From positions 6,644,096 through 6,708,095 of the forward strand of contig NC_079898.1 of the NCBI RefSeq assembly GCF_024868665.1: 64,000 nucleotides of DNA, in the 5' to 3' direction. Origin of the DNA: Triplophysa rosa (Eukaryota > Chordata > Actinopteri > Cypriniformes > Nemacheilidae). Shown piece by piece: positions 1 to 11,592 of this stretch. A model generated the notes under the pieces. The model searched no databases and was not told where the DNA came from. It saw only the letters and a list, made by a program, of their open reading frames with translations. Positions within the stretch are counted from its first letter, which is position 1. Each line of letters opens with the position of its first letter. A program made the position numbers and the translations under genes.

Positions 1-1420
1 GTCAGGGTTCCCACTTTAATTTCCATTAACTTTAAAAAACAATTACATCATCATAGAAACTCACAATACAGTATGACTCTTCCACAATTTCACCCTATTC
101 ATATTTGGCTTTTAACAATGATGGCTACCTGGTCATCTTTTTCAAACTGAGATTAAATTAGAATCTCTTTAGCCTGCATCTACCATCTGGCTTCTGCGGG
201 AAAAAATAGGGTCATAAAATTAAAGGCATTTAACAGACACGATGTGGAGCCCGCACTTTCGCACACATACACACACACAACAGAATGTACGAAGGCGTGG
301 AAAGCCACGATTCCCTCTGCTCGCTGCCGTCCCAGGCTGGAAGGCGTCGCAGCGCGGCCTCTCTCCCATCTGTGCGGCAGTGGGCTTCCATCCAGCGTCA
401 CACCCCATATCACACAACCAGCCAAGAAATGAGTCGCTGAGCACAGCGCAGGTGAGACTTCATATCAACCTGAACACATCCATCTTTCTGCATTACAGCC
501 TCCATTCAAAAGCATTTTGTTCTAGTCAACCGAAGAAAAGTGAGAAATGACCCCCTTCCTCTTTCTACATCCACTCAACCGTGCACGCGAGTGTCAGACT
601 CGTATTTACTAAAAACAACAAAAAGATGTTTTCACCTTATCGTCTTATCGCTCTCGATATTCTTAAAGTAATAGGAAAAGACCATACAGAGCCATAGAGA
701 CTCACACAGGAAGTTGTTCAAAGACACAGGTGTAAAAATTCAGATTTACAAAGTAAAAGCCCAGTGGCTGCTGGGATTCTTCGGGCGTACGTGCTGGCTG
801 TGGTGAAAGTCAGCAGTGAGTGTGCATAGACAGATTTTTCTCACCATAGTTTAGTCTATTCGATTACAATCAGGGGGCGCCGGCATAACAATAGGGCACA
901 ATGGTTTCCGTACAATGCGGAATTGTCCGCGTCCTAATGGCTTTAAATAATATGTCGCCACCTCTTCCCAGAGTCTCAATGAGATCAACAATGGACAAGT
1001 CAGAGAATTATGACAGCATGGCTCCAAATGAATTCAATCCGCAATCTTCTCCTGTGAGGGCAAATATAGCCTGGGTGGTCCTGGTTACAGTGAGATGCTT
1101 GAAACGTTATTCCCAAAGAATTTCCAACCGAACAAGTAAATATGAATAATTGTTTTTTGCTTATTTAATTCAAAACATACAAGCAACAAATGGGACACGA
1201 GCTATACTGATGCCATTACATGGCAATGTACTACCGAATGACTGTCAAATTCATATAGCATGGTATTTAAAAGATACCTTAAAGAATACTATGTTATGTG
1301 TCAAAATGGTATTCTAATGTAAAAAATGGTAAAATCAGGTCCCCTTTAAAGTCCACGAGAACCGGAAGTTGCGATCGTTTTTACTTCCGTATTCTGACAC
1401 ATTTCCGAGTGAAAAGGAAT
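1..1420. other. No recognisable gene; AT-rich flank
   Basis: I see no exon with both a convincing frame and splice sites here. A GC-richer patch at 290-430 has open frames on both strands, but none resembles a protein family I know. A short CA run lies near 262-282. It could be untranslated sequence or an intron of a gene outside the window. Confidence 0.4.
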
Positions 1421-1429
1421 TTCAGAGGA

Positions 1430-1660
1430 GAAAATGTGTGGGCGTGGCTTGCGTTTTTCACTGCGAATTGATTGGATGTGTAAAAACAGCTGTTGCATTT
1501 TGAAATGAAACTGGCAGCAGACTGACAGTTGAAGGGGAGGAGTAAACGGATGCCCCGCCCAAGCCGTCTAATTTACGTCATTAGAGATGGATAGTCATTT
1601 CAGGGCGGAAGTGCAGTTTCAGATTTTAAGATTATGAGGGTACATGAATTTTAAAAAGAA
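1430..1660 (+). repeat. Dispersed repeat D, copy 1
   Basis: This block matches 44585-45150 in order: a GTGGGCG-GGCTTG stretch, GAATTGATTGGATGT, GGGGAGGAGT, a GAAGTGCA stretch, then an ACATGAATT stretch followed by AATGACC. A shorter piece recurs near 46390-46460. Three copies in one window mark it as a mobile-element remnant. I cannot define its ends or assign a family. The copy at 44.6 kb is split by a Harbinger-type insertion, which shows where the uninterrupted sequence joins. Confidence 0.6.
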
Positions 1661-2100
1661 AATGACCCACATTGATAAGCTATTTATTATAAATGCTGCA
1701 ATATTTCGTGAAAAAATAAGAATTGTCCTTTTTAATTTCACTGGGATTTTAAACCCCAAAGTGATTCTACTGACTGAAAAGAGTTATAATGATTTTTGTT
1801 GTTTTAACTATGTAAATACGTCGATAATGTCTATCAAATTATATGTTGTCTCTTGATTTCACTTCATTCGTTTTCCTCATTTTTGTCTATTACTTTGGAT
1901 AAAGGTGCCTGATAAATGCTTAAATGTACAGATATGTCATTAATAACATTATATAACTGAAGCTAAGAGTTTTGAAATTAAGACTTTCTTGTTCATTGCA
2001 GTTGGCAAGCTAACAATTTATCCTACTAGGTTATTTTAGCATACAGATTATTAGCCAGTTTAATTAGCATAACCCACACACAAGTTTTAACAAAAAAAAA

Positions 2101-2412
2101 CTCAAAGGAACAGTTCACCAAAAATGAAAATTCTGTCATCGTTTATTCACTCTCAAATTGTTACAAGTATGTGTAAACTTCATTGTTCTGCTCAACACAA
2201 AAATAGATATTTGGAAGAATGCTTTTAACCAAACAGCTCTGGGGCACTATTGACTACTACAGTAGGAAAAGTTACAATGGTAGTCAATGGTGCCCCTGAA
2301 CGGTAGTTTCACACAATCTTCAAAATATCTTATTTTGAGTTACATGCATAACAAATAAATTAATACAGGTCTGGAGAATGAGTAAATGATGACACATTTT
2401 TATTTTGTGAGA
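2101..2412. repeat. TTAA-type palindromic MITE, family A
   Basis: Both ends carry the family A arms: AACAGTTCACC-AAAAATGAAAATTCTGTC on the left and the inverse GAGTAAATGATGACA at the right. The middle has the usual AACACAAAAATAGATATTTGGAAGAATG segment. The TTAA flanks seen in other copies are eroded here. It does not encode a protein. Confidence 0.7.
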
Positions 2413-2905
2413 ATGCAGTTAAACAAACACACTATAATAGCATAGCAAGTTGTTTTGTTTCTTGGCAACCACAAACACGATATTGATAGAATATTGACTT
2501 ACATAAGGTCTGTTTATTAAAATGTTTTACTGAATTCACTAAACATTGGTCTGATTTATAATATTGTTGCTGACATCATGATATAAAAGCAATAATCCAC
2601 TCAAGCATGTGTGATTTTTCAATGGCCTTCACATGAATCATTGTAACCCATGGCCTCTCATGGCTTACTTCAACATTCAACATCTTTCATGCAAATCAGA
2701 TCCATAGACGTCTATTTTGTAGCCCGTCAAACATTGTTCTTCACACATACCACACAGACACTGCCAACCTTTGCTATTGAAAGAAGCCTCTTTTGTTTTG
2801 CATCAGCTATCACAGAAACATCAGGCAGCCGTAGATACCGCTGCATTATAACACAGACACGCGAGAGCAGAACAATCCAGAAAAAACAGCTTTGACCGGG
2901 CTTAC

Positions 2906-3070
2906 CGGCTGTCCTCTGTCATTTCTGCGTATCCAGCAGCATCAGCGCTCACAGCGTCGGCGTGGCGACCGTCTCAGAAGGACAGAGACCGAACCGTGCC
3001 ACTAGCCTCGGCATGCCCGCAGCCTCGCGTGGCGTCCAATCTGATCGCGGAGAAAGCTTGAATCTCTGTA
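2906..3070 (-). promoter_or_regulatory. CpG-rich block with a possible minus-strand first coding exon
   Basis: On the minus strand an ATG at 2922-2920 opens a five-codon frame (MTEDS) running into CG, followed by a good donor GTAAGC at 2905-2900. The base at -3 is G. The sequence upstream in the sense direction (2923-3070) is clearly richer in CpG than its surroundings, as in a vertebrate 5' end. Later exons would lie at lower coordinates, and I found none convincing within 1-2900, so the gene would continue off the window. Human ACTR2 neighbours SPRED2, whose protein also begins MTE, but the transcription direction would differ from the human layout. That identity is only a guess. Confidence 0.3.
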
Positions 3071-3533
3071 TGATTCAGTCTCCTTGACAAACACTCAGAA
3101 TGCTGGGGTATGAGTCATCCGCAGGCAGCCATTTCTCCTCCGAGCCGCCCGGCCTACAGCACAGAAATCTCCCTTCGCCTTTTCTCTCTTGCAGCCCAAC
3201 GTGCGGAGAATATAATCTCCAACCAGCATAAGCTCCAGCTCGCCCACACCTCCAGCTAAAGCTACGACCAAGTACACCCACATGTACAGAGGGTGTGGGC
3301 TCAGCCGCACATGAACCAGCGCTGTTACTGTACCCCTTTATATCAAACAACACACCTACACGCACGCCGAGCCTATGCGTTATGTAAACACCTACTTCTA
3401 ACCCATCAATCATCTTTGCTGCTTCTAAAGACTAGTTGAGTGCTAACTGGGAAGCGTTTGTGTGCAACCTGGTTCAAGCTTATACAGACACTGAAGTACA
3501 ATGATGGACGTTTTTTTAATCGATTTCTCTACG

Positions 3534-3690
3534 TTAAAGGGATAGATCACCCAAAAATTAAAATTCAGTCATCATTTTTTTCACCCTCATGGCGTTCAAA
3601 CACTGCATTAGATTCTTTCTTCTGTGGAACACAAAAGAAGATATTTTGAGAAATGTCTCAGTGGTTTTGTGTCTATACAATGGAAGTCAA
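3534..3690. repeat. TTAA MITE family A, one arm
   Basis: It starts with TTAA followed by AGGGATAGATCACCCAAAAATT and runs through the characteristic TTCTTCTGTGGAACACAAAAGAAG section, then loses similarity. It is a one-sided remnant: the matching right arm is absent, replaced by SINE-like sequence. Confidence 0.65.
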
Positions 3691-3704
3691 GGGGGGGAAT
3701 TCAA

Positions 3705-3835
3705 TGCATTTGGCAGATGCTTGTCCCCAAAACGACATACAGTACAAGCTAAACATTTAATCAGTATATGGGGATCAAACCCATGACATCTGAGCTACTG
3801 TACCGTATGCGCTACAGACTGCAAGATGACAAACT
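3705..3835 (-). repeat. tRNA-derived SINE remnant (reverse orientation)
   Basis: The stretch ATTTGGCAGATGCTTGTCCC is the reverse of the common fish SINE tail (TTTGGATAAAAGCGTCTGCC in its fuller form near 35050). About 65 bases on lies GGGGATCAAACCCATGAC, which resembles a reversed tRNA B-box region. The same pairing occurs at 62815-62950. The copy is diverged and shows no clear target duplication. Confidence 0.5.
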
Positions 3836-4365
3836 CCAGTTACCATAGCTACCCATTTATATCTATAGGGAAGAATAGAGAAATGTCTATTTTGACTTAA
3901 AAAGAAAAACACTTCTCGTTCATGCACTTCAAATGAGTCAAAATATGCAGAACATTTACAGAATATATACAGATGTCATTTAATCATCATACTTCATCAT
4001 CATAATGTATCAATCACTGATAATGATCAATATTCTCTTTAACTGTTAAAGCTAGCAGCACGTCACATACTGCCATGAGGAAAACAATCCCATTAGACAA
4101 AGCGTATTTAACATTTATTTTACTCGTAATATCATGTGTGATTCTCTCTTATATCATCACTGAATTTCTTGCTTTAACAGCAATCTTCATTTTATTCTTT
4201 TGGCTTGTGATAAAACAACTTTGTGTTTTTGCACAATTGAAATTCACAGTTAGATTAACTTGTGAAGTTACATTCATTTATTTTATATTGGTATCGAGAA
4301 TCGGAGTCGACTCAAAAAAACCCGCAATCGAATACCCCTAGTTTGAATACAACTGACGTCAAGCA

Positions 4366-5440
4366 CATAGACAATGTATAACTAGACGCCTCATTGTCCG
4401 CTGGATCGTACGTCAATACAGCCGCCATATTGGTGAGGGCAAAAGCCGACAACAAAGACATACGAGTGCATGGTGGAGCTGCAGTTCTCTGGATAAAAAC
4501 ACAACATCATTTTCATTTCTCAACTAATTGCAATACTTTTCTATTTAGTGGAGTACAGAAACGTTTTGGCTCCAGTTAAAGATGGTTAGACTTGAAAATG
4601 TATTTATTGTCATACAGAACTGTTAAAACTCAGGCTTGTCATGCACTCGTTTAGGCTTAATAATTGTGTACACATCGCTAATGTGAAATAATTTAAGGTA
4701 TTAAATGCACGTGATCAGAAGAACACAGCTCATTCACTTTAAAATCATGGGAAAAATCAAAACAATTCGTCTTTACTATATAACTATATACTGCTATGTC
4801 ATACTTACAATGCACGGCAGTGTTATTTGATTTACTATATCACATACATCATGTTTTACTGCTGTAACGGGCTTACCGGATAAATAAAAGAACATCTTTT
4901 TATCGTCTAAAATTACTACAGAAAAAGCCATTTCCACAGTGAAAAACATTCGTTTTTATATAACACGTAAATTAAACTATATTACCTTGGGTGTTTGTTC
5001 GATGATTCAAATAAATCTCAGAAACAATATCTAAACTACATGTCTGTTTTATTCTCGACTACTGCAACGTGGTTATTTATTGTCTTGTCTACAACATATC
5101 ACTGAACATGGTGCCATCTAGTGGATTCTCACGAATAACAGGCACAAATAATGGATTTCACATTTCCTTATGACAACCATTCATTTAAAAGTAGGCTATA
5201 ATCGAGACATGAAGCAACCAGAGACATGGTAAAGTTGTACTCTACGTATATCGTAAACCATTGAAATATGTTTAGAAATGTAAACGTGATTGTGCTTTTA
5301 ATGCGAAAAAGCGCAGCTCTCCCATTGGGTTCAGTGGGCTTTTAGTGCACTGCTGCCCTCACCAATATGGCGGCGCCATTGACGTATCGCAGCAGCGGAG
5401 CAAAGCGGCCAATGCGGCGTCTAGTTATTTATTGTCTATG
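4366..5440. mobile_element. 1,075-bp DNA transposon with long inverted ends and 8-bp duplication
   Basis: The ends are inverted copies of each other over about 90 bases: CATAGACAATGTATAACTAG at the left, and at the right, reading inward on the other strand, CATAGACAATAAATAACTAG. Both then continue through a GACGCC-CATTG stretch to CGCCATATTGGTGAGGGCA. The 8-bp sequence GTCAAGCA flanks it at 4358-4365 and 5441-5448, a perfect target duplication. No internal reading frame looks like a transposase, so it is non-autonomous. An 8-bp duplication fits the hAT and P superfamilies; the terminal CA does not decide between them. Confidence 0.8.
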
Positions 5441-5461
5441 GTCAAGCACACACTAAACCTC

Positions 5462-5730
5462 AACGTCTTCCCGACGACCCGTCAAAATAAAAGTCCCGTT
5501 AACCTGAAGACTCAGACGAAAAAATACTGTAGTATTTGCTAAAGGAAATTGTAGTACCCTTGTAGTAAATTGATAAACTGTAGTATACTATAGTAAGATT
5601 CAAAAACACTATAGTATCTAGAAATTTTACTACAGTTTACTATAGTAAATATCACTATAGTATACTTCAGTAATTTATGTGGACAAATATACCTCTATTG
5701 TATAGTAAAAAAATGAAATAAAACAAATTT
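5462..5730. repeat. Fragment of an AT-rich hAT-related repeat
   Basis: This sequence, with its CTTCCCGACGAC and AAAATAAAAGTCC segments and the TATGTGGACAAATATA motif, matches the interior of the hAT element at 18351-19427 (around 18945-19010). Between those lie many short TATAGTA palindromes that also occur near 10485-10700. The transposon at 4366-5440 inserted into this older repeat. Confidence 0.5.
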
Positions 5731-6181
5731 AGGTCAACTAAAAATGATATGGCCCTAATTTATCCATCTGTATGTAACATTAATGTCATTTGTCAGTTAC
5801 CTGCCTATTCATGTGATGAACTGCACTTATTTTTTTAATGATGACAACAGACGTTTAATACTTGTGCTACAACTGTTTGGCCTCTGTAGCACCAGTGCTT
5901 TGTGCAAAAAAGTTTAAGTACAGCCCTGCCACTAATAATAATTACTCCTTGCCTTTGTTCCATAGCAATCATGGAGACTATTAATAAATTTAGGTGGCCG
6001 CAGCGCACACTAAGGTAAAATGCTTATAAGCAAACTTGACCAATCAGGATCCGAAACAATTATATTGACACTTCAAATGAAATATAATTTTTTTAAGTAA
6101 TATTTGTACTCGGACAAGGACAACCACATGACAATGCTTAATGTCAAGCCCCGATTTCAGTAGACATATGAACACATGACA

Positions 6182-6208
6182 ACTCTCTCTCTCTCTCTCT
6201 CTCTCTCT
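6182..6208 (+). repeat. (CT)n microsatellite
   Basis: A pure CT run of roughly 13 units. No gene is near it. Confidence 0.9.
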
Positions 6209-6326
6209 AGAAAAACGGCAGAAAAACTTAATACACAGACAATAAGCAAATATTTACCCAACACATACACGTTTTACACAATTTATTAAAGCAATATGCA
6301 ATAATAATCAGCAACGTGTACACCCT

Positions 6327-7399
6327 TTAAAGGAGCAATGTGGAGATTTCAGCGGCATCTAGAGGTGAGGTTGCAAATTACAACCAATGGCTCACTCAAC
6401 CCCTCCCTTTCGAAGCACTACGGTGGCTGACACAGGAAAAAAAATTGTTACATTTTCGCTTCTTTGCTGAAGGACATAACGCATTTACGAAACGCGCTGT
6501 GTAGAGTAGTTTGTCTGTTTAGGGCTGCTGTAGAAACAACATGTTGAATTCCATGTAAGGCAACCTGCGGTGTATGTAGATAGAATAGCTCATTCTGAAA
6601 TAATAAAAACTAGGGATGCACAATAAATTCTCGTCCATATCGGTATCGGCCGATACTAAAATTTAGACCGATAAATGATAGCCAATAAATTATGAATAAT
6701 TTTCTCTTGTTAAACCATTTCAGTTGCACGCTGCTCACAGATAAAACCCAGTACAGCACTGTCTTTCTGTCATGATCATTCACTTACTGCTATTAGCAAA
6801 ACATTGTTGATGTAGGTACAGTATGTAGATACAGTATTTATGAATGTGTTAATTACAGGAACAAAAATCTATTGTATAAAGCCAATTGCTGTCTGAATGC
6901 TTTCTTTCTGTCTTGAGACCTGTTAGACTATTATTAAGAACACTTTTCTGGGTTGCTCTGGAAGAACATCTATAATTTGTTTATTAAATAAACATGATAC
7001 CAGAAAAGTTCAAAAGTTAAGGAATATTTACCTAGTGTAAAGTAGGCTTGGTAATAATTTTCAGGGAAAAATAGAATTAATGGTTACTTTGTTTTCTGCA
7101 GTGAATGTTTTCAAATAAAAGCAGTTGTCAACTTTCTGCCTTTTGTTTCAGTCTCAGAAAATGTTACATTAATATTTAGATACTGTATATCGGCCAATAT
7201 ATCGGTTATCGTCTTCCAATGCTAACGAATTATCGGTTATCGGCCAAATTTTACATATCGGTGCATCCCTAATAAAAACATAATGCTTCATTATGTTAGG
7301 TCTTTACACACCTCTGAAGACATACAGTAGTTACAGTATGTATATTATATTGCATTTGTGTCAAAAGATCCGCCAAAAAATCCCACACTGGACCTTTAA
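6327..7399. repeat. TTAA MITE family B, split by a hAT element
   Basis: TTAA at 6327-6330 and 7396-7399 bound a family B element. It begins AAAGGAGCAATGTGGAG, continues through CAGCGGCATCTAGAGGTGAG and TTTCGAAGCACTACGGTGGC, and ends CACACTGGACCTTTAA. The same unit recurs at 8160-8560, 23646-24014, 57437-57821 and 58746-59146. In this copy the sequence is interrupted at 6611-7271 and then resumes exactly where it left off. Confidence 0.8.
6611..7271. mobile_element. Non-autonomous hAT element, 661 bp, perfect TSD
   Basis: The ends are TAGGGATGCACAA at the left and the inverse TTATCGG... TGCATCCCTA at the right. The 8-bp target duplication ATAAAAAC lies at 6603-6610 and 7272-7279. The subterminal parts carry repeated CGGTATCGGCC and ATCGGTTATCGG motifs, typical of hAT subterminal binding arrays. 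There is no transposase frame. It sits inside the family B MITE and is therefore younger than it. Confidence 0.88.
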
Positions 7400-8159
7400 C
7401 TGTGGTAAAATCCTTGTAATGCACATTTACTCTTATTTCATTCCGAAATTCATTCTGACATATAAGACCACAAATGATAAATAGGCTGTGAAGAAAGTTG
7501 CACACTGAAAAAAAAAATCAAAATAAACTATTCTTAAACCAAGTAGTGTATTAGCTTAACGACACACTGTTTATGTGCCGTGCTTTAGTAAGGAACAGAG
7601 CAGCAGAAACGTTCACAAAAGAAAGAAATTCATCTTGGTTTGGGACGTCATGAATGTGTATAAACAATCCTTTTCGTATAAGCCCTCCATGTATTTTGCA
7701 GACACAGGCCTCATAGTGAAGCGAGAGCTCATATTTACATTTCATTCACACACAAAAGACTCTGGTAGTCATACAAAAAAAACATGTTTAAATTCTCCGA
7801 GTGGTTTATTAACTCATTTGTTTTAAAAAGCAAGCCCTCCGGTACCCCACGGGGCAGGCACACACACATAGAAAGAAACCAAAAACTTTCAGTGAGAAAT
7901 GAAAAACAAATATAGAATATGTGGGATAGAGTGGCTTCCGCCCTTTTTGGCAGGTGGGTTAAACAGTTGCACCAAACCTGATAAGAGCAGACTGTTACTT
8001 CCTAAGATAAGGTCTCTGTAACCCTGCACGAGTCACAGCCAACTTCAAAACAGAGCCACAGGGAATACCAAAGCTCTGCTTTAAAATGCATGATGATTTT
8101 GCATACTTTGACAAATAAAATTAGGGCCAAACAGCTTTTTGAATAGTTAATATGATATA

Positions 8160-8560
8160 TTAAAGGTCCAGTGAGTAATTTGTGGAGGATCTATTGACAG
8201 AAATGCAATATAATATACATAACAATGTGTTTATTATGTAAGGTGTATAAAGACCTTACATAATAAAGAATTATGTTTTTGTTCTTTTAGAATGAGCTAT
8301 TTCTATCTACATACACCGCGGGTCCCCTTGCATGGAATTCACCATGTTGTTTCTACAGTAGCCCTAAACAGACAAACTGCTCTACAGAGCGCGTTTTGTA
8401 AATATGTTATCTCCTTCAGCAAAGAAGTGAAAATGTGATGACATCTTAGTCCTGTGTCAGCCACCATAGTGCTTCGAAAGGGAAGGGTGGTGTGAGCCGT
8501 TGGTTGCAATTCACAACCTTACCGCTAGATGCCGCTAAATTTCAAACAATGGACCTTTAA
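8160..8560. repeat. TTAA MITE family B, complete copy
   Basis: TTAA at both ends (8160-8163 and 8557-8560), with TAAAGGTCCAGTGAGTAATT at one end and its near inverse AATGGACCTTTAA at the other. The inside carries the family landmarks TACACCGCGGGTCCCC, CTACAGTAGCCCTAAACAG and AGATGCCGCTAAAT. It is non-coding. Confidence 0.85.
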
Positions 8561-8952
8561 AGCTAAAGTGTGTCATTTCTAAACTACTACTAGAAGTGCA
8601 TCAGTTGGTTTCATGTTTTTCTGACAACATTTTCCACAAAACATTTGATTTGATGATGTCAAGTGGTGTAATATCATGCTCTTGTAGTTACACAGGGGTT
8701 AAAGCAAAAAAAATCCTGAGCCTGAACGTTTTTTTTGCAGGGTTGAGAGAGAAAAAAAGAACATTATTTGAACATTATTTCCCTTGAAACTAACTAGCAA
8801 CATGCCGTTTTTGAGCTTCTCAGACATTTCTTAAACGTTGATGCTATGCCATGTGTGTATGGATCACAGATGTAAATAAGTGGGGGCATAATTATAACAC
8901 ACAAAACCATAGTTTTATGCAATTATGGTATATAAAAACATAGCTTAACATA

Positions 8953-9480
8953 CAGGGCTCTAGAGTGCGACCAATTTGCGACCTAATTTCTCAATGGTGC
9001 GACTAAAAAAAATCTGAGGTCGCACCGGTGCGACCAGCCGTTCGAGGGAAAAAAAGTTTCTGCGAAAGTCTCCCTGTGGTTCAACAACAGACACATTAGG
9101 CCCATATCGTGGTCTAAACCAATCAGAGATAGTGAAGGGCGGACCCCCCTCTGATTGGCCGTGGTCCAGATATTCCTGTACGTGTGTGTACGTTTGAAAA
9201 TGCTGTGCTGCAGTCAGACAGAGAGGTGAGGAGCCTATAGGCCCATCAGTTAAACAGAGTGGATGTAGCCGCGGATGATGAGAGAAGATGAAAAGAACGA
9301 TTGACAACTTTTTTGTGAATAATGTTAAGTTAAGGCCTGATCCGTCCGAAAATCATAACCAATGCTCTGACACGCTAGACTGCGACTAAATGGTCTCATT
9401 TTACGACAAATTTTCCTGCCAGTGCGACAAGTTTTTCTTAATGGTTGCACCGGTGCGACTGTCAAACTGATCAATATATA
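8953..9480. mobile_element. Left end of a diverged hAT element
   Basis: It starts CAGGGCTCTAGAGTGCGACC and contains repeated TGCGAC and GGTCGCACCGGTGCGACC motifs, the style of a hAT terminus with subterminal repeats. Matching right ends (AGTCTAGAGCCCTG) occur at 15333-15346 and 15576-15589. The 8 bases at 8945-8952 match neither right flank, so I cannot prove that the ends belong to one insertion. If they do, everything between is nested inside. Confidence 0.5.
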
Positions 9481-9785
9481 ATTTTTGCGTATTATAAATT
9501 TAATGCGCAGAAATGTTATATTGCGCAAGCTGCGCATTCAGTCACTCATTTTCGTCTCCCCTCCTTCAACCATTCACTTATCTATCAGTGCCCCGCCCCC
9601 AAAGATGTAATTCGCGGGTTACGGGTAAGAGGCGAAGGACCGAAAGAGCAGACGAGTGAAGCGCTCAATCTTGCAACTTAAATAAATATGCAGAATACAA
9701 GAATTTCCCCTGCTAAGGTACAAAACAGCAAAGATAACAAAATGTGTTGCAAGTATTGTATGCATGTTTAAACACGTGTTTAAAC

Positions 9786-11592
9786 TAGGGATGGGCGATA
9801 TGGCCCTAAAACTCTATCACAATAATTCCTGGTATTTGTTGCGATAACGATAAAAATGACGATATATCCATAACGCCATCCACCGCTGTTTTTTGTGTCA
9901 AGTGATAGTAGCTGCATGTAGTCTAGATCCTCAGAAAAACAAATATTATCAAAAAGTAAAACTTACCCCAAATCAAACAGCTCCTAAAATATACCTACAG
10001 TATTTTTGTAAATATAACATATAATAGTGAGATTCGACTTCAAAAGGTTGTAGTAAAGAAAAGTTAAATGAACTAAAGCTCAATAAACACATCATGTCAT
10101 ACCTAAAACTGTATATATTCTGTTGTTGGGTGGAAACGATCGCATCACGCTGTCAGTCGCTCTCTCTTGAACTGTGTGAACCTTCTCTTCTCACAGCAAC
10201 ATACACTGAATCTGTCTATGACTCGCGCTACAGAAAGAGAACAGAAAAATGCGGATAAAAGAAATCTAATGAAATAATCCATGCTTTTATACGCTCATAA
10301 ACGTATTTAAAATAACGTAACACAAACTCGCATTTGTACTGTATGTAATAGGGTTGTCACGGTACCATAAACATGTCTTACGATACTATACCAGCTGAAG
10401 TATCTCGATACCAAGTAGTATCACGATGCTGAGCCATATGATTCAAATCTATACAAAAAACACAGATTTAGATTAAACATTTTGTATTTACTATAGTAAA
10501 CTGTATTATACTTTGCACTAGAATATGTTGTTGTATTAACTGTAGTAATTGGATAAATTGTAGCAAATACATTTACATTTAGTCATTTGTAAATACTATA
10601 AATACTGTAGTATACTTAAATATTTACTATGATAAGACTCAAAAACACTAGTATCTATGAGTTTTAGTAGTTTACTGTAGTAAATACTAAAGTACACTAG
10701 ATCATTTTTCACGTGGGAACTAATTCAAATGTTGGACAAATTTAATTGATACAGCAGTCTTTATAAAGGGAAATATTAGGCTTACATTAAATGCAGAACT
10801 AAAACGGCCAGTAGGTGGCGTCAACTTTCCACTGAGTTAGTGAATCATTTAACCAACTCGTTCAAATCGCCAATTTGAATCATTAACTCGTCCGAGACAT
10901 TCAAAACACACATTCATTTTGGAGATAAACACCGAAAAAAGGCAGATGTAAGTGTTCAAATAAATATGAATGCGCATATGCAACATTACCTACGATACTA
11001 CCGTTTCAAAAATAGAAAGGCATCGCGGGTATTTTGAAGCTTTAGCATCGTGATGCTACCGTAGCACCGGTACACCGTGCAACCCTAGTACGTAAACAGG
11101 CAGCAGTGCTGTGCGCGCTGTGTCGCTATGAAAGCACATGTGGGCGCGAGCTGCGCACGGGACGCTCCGTTCATCCTGTATATAACAGGCAAGAAATCAT
11201 ATTAAACAATTTGCGCACGCGCGCATAACATCTAATGAATGTTTAAATAAATACTTTTATGTTAACTACAGTATAAAAACTAATACTACGTATTATGACT
11301 ATCAACGAATACTTACCAAACGAATTAAATAAAACGAAAGTGAACATTAACTCGGATGCATCTACAGTGCCAAACTAAACGAGATTTAGAGCTCGTCTTT
11401 TAGTGCAAACTCTTTCTCAGCTTCACGTCCGCCCTCCGCTATACCCGTTTCGCTTCATGAGCTGTGAATGGGTCTCACAAAGAAATACGTCATCAACTAG
11501 AATTTATCGTTTATATCGCGGGAAGACTAATTCCTATCGTGTGGGGCAATTTCTACCGGTATATCGCAAATGATATAATATCGCCCATCCTA
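9786..11592. mobile_element. hAT-type element with GATATCGCCCAT ends
   Basis: The left end TAGGGATGGGCGATATGGCC and the right end ATATCGCCCATCCTA are inverted copies, with extra subterminal ATATCG and GATAACG motifs. The flanking 8-mers (GTTTAAAC and GAACTTTA) do not match, so the target duplication is lost or an edge has changed. A second hAT sits inside at 10349-11087. No transposase frame is visible. Confidence 0.65.
10349..11087. mobile_element. Nested hAT element, 739 bp
   Basis: The ends TAGGGTTGTCACGGTACCA and GGTACACCGTGCAACCCTA are inverted repeats. The flanks GTATGTAA (10341-10348) and GTACGTAA (11088-11095) match at 7 of 8 positions, an aged target duplication. It interrupts the larger element 9786-11592. 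The inside carries TATAGTA palindromes shared with 5560-5680. Confidence 0.78.
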
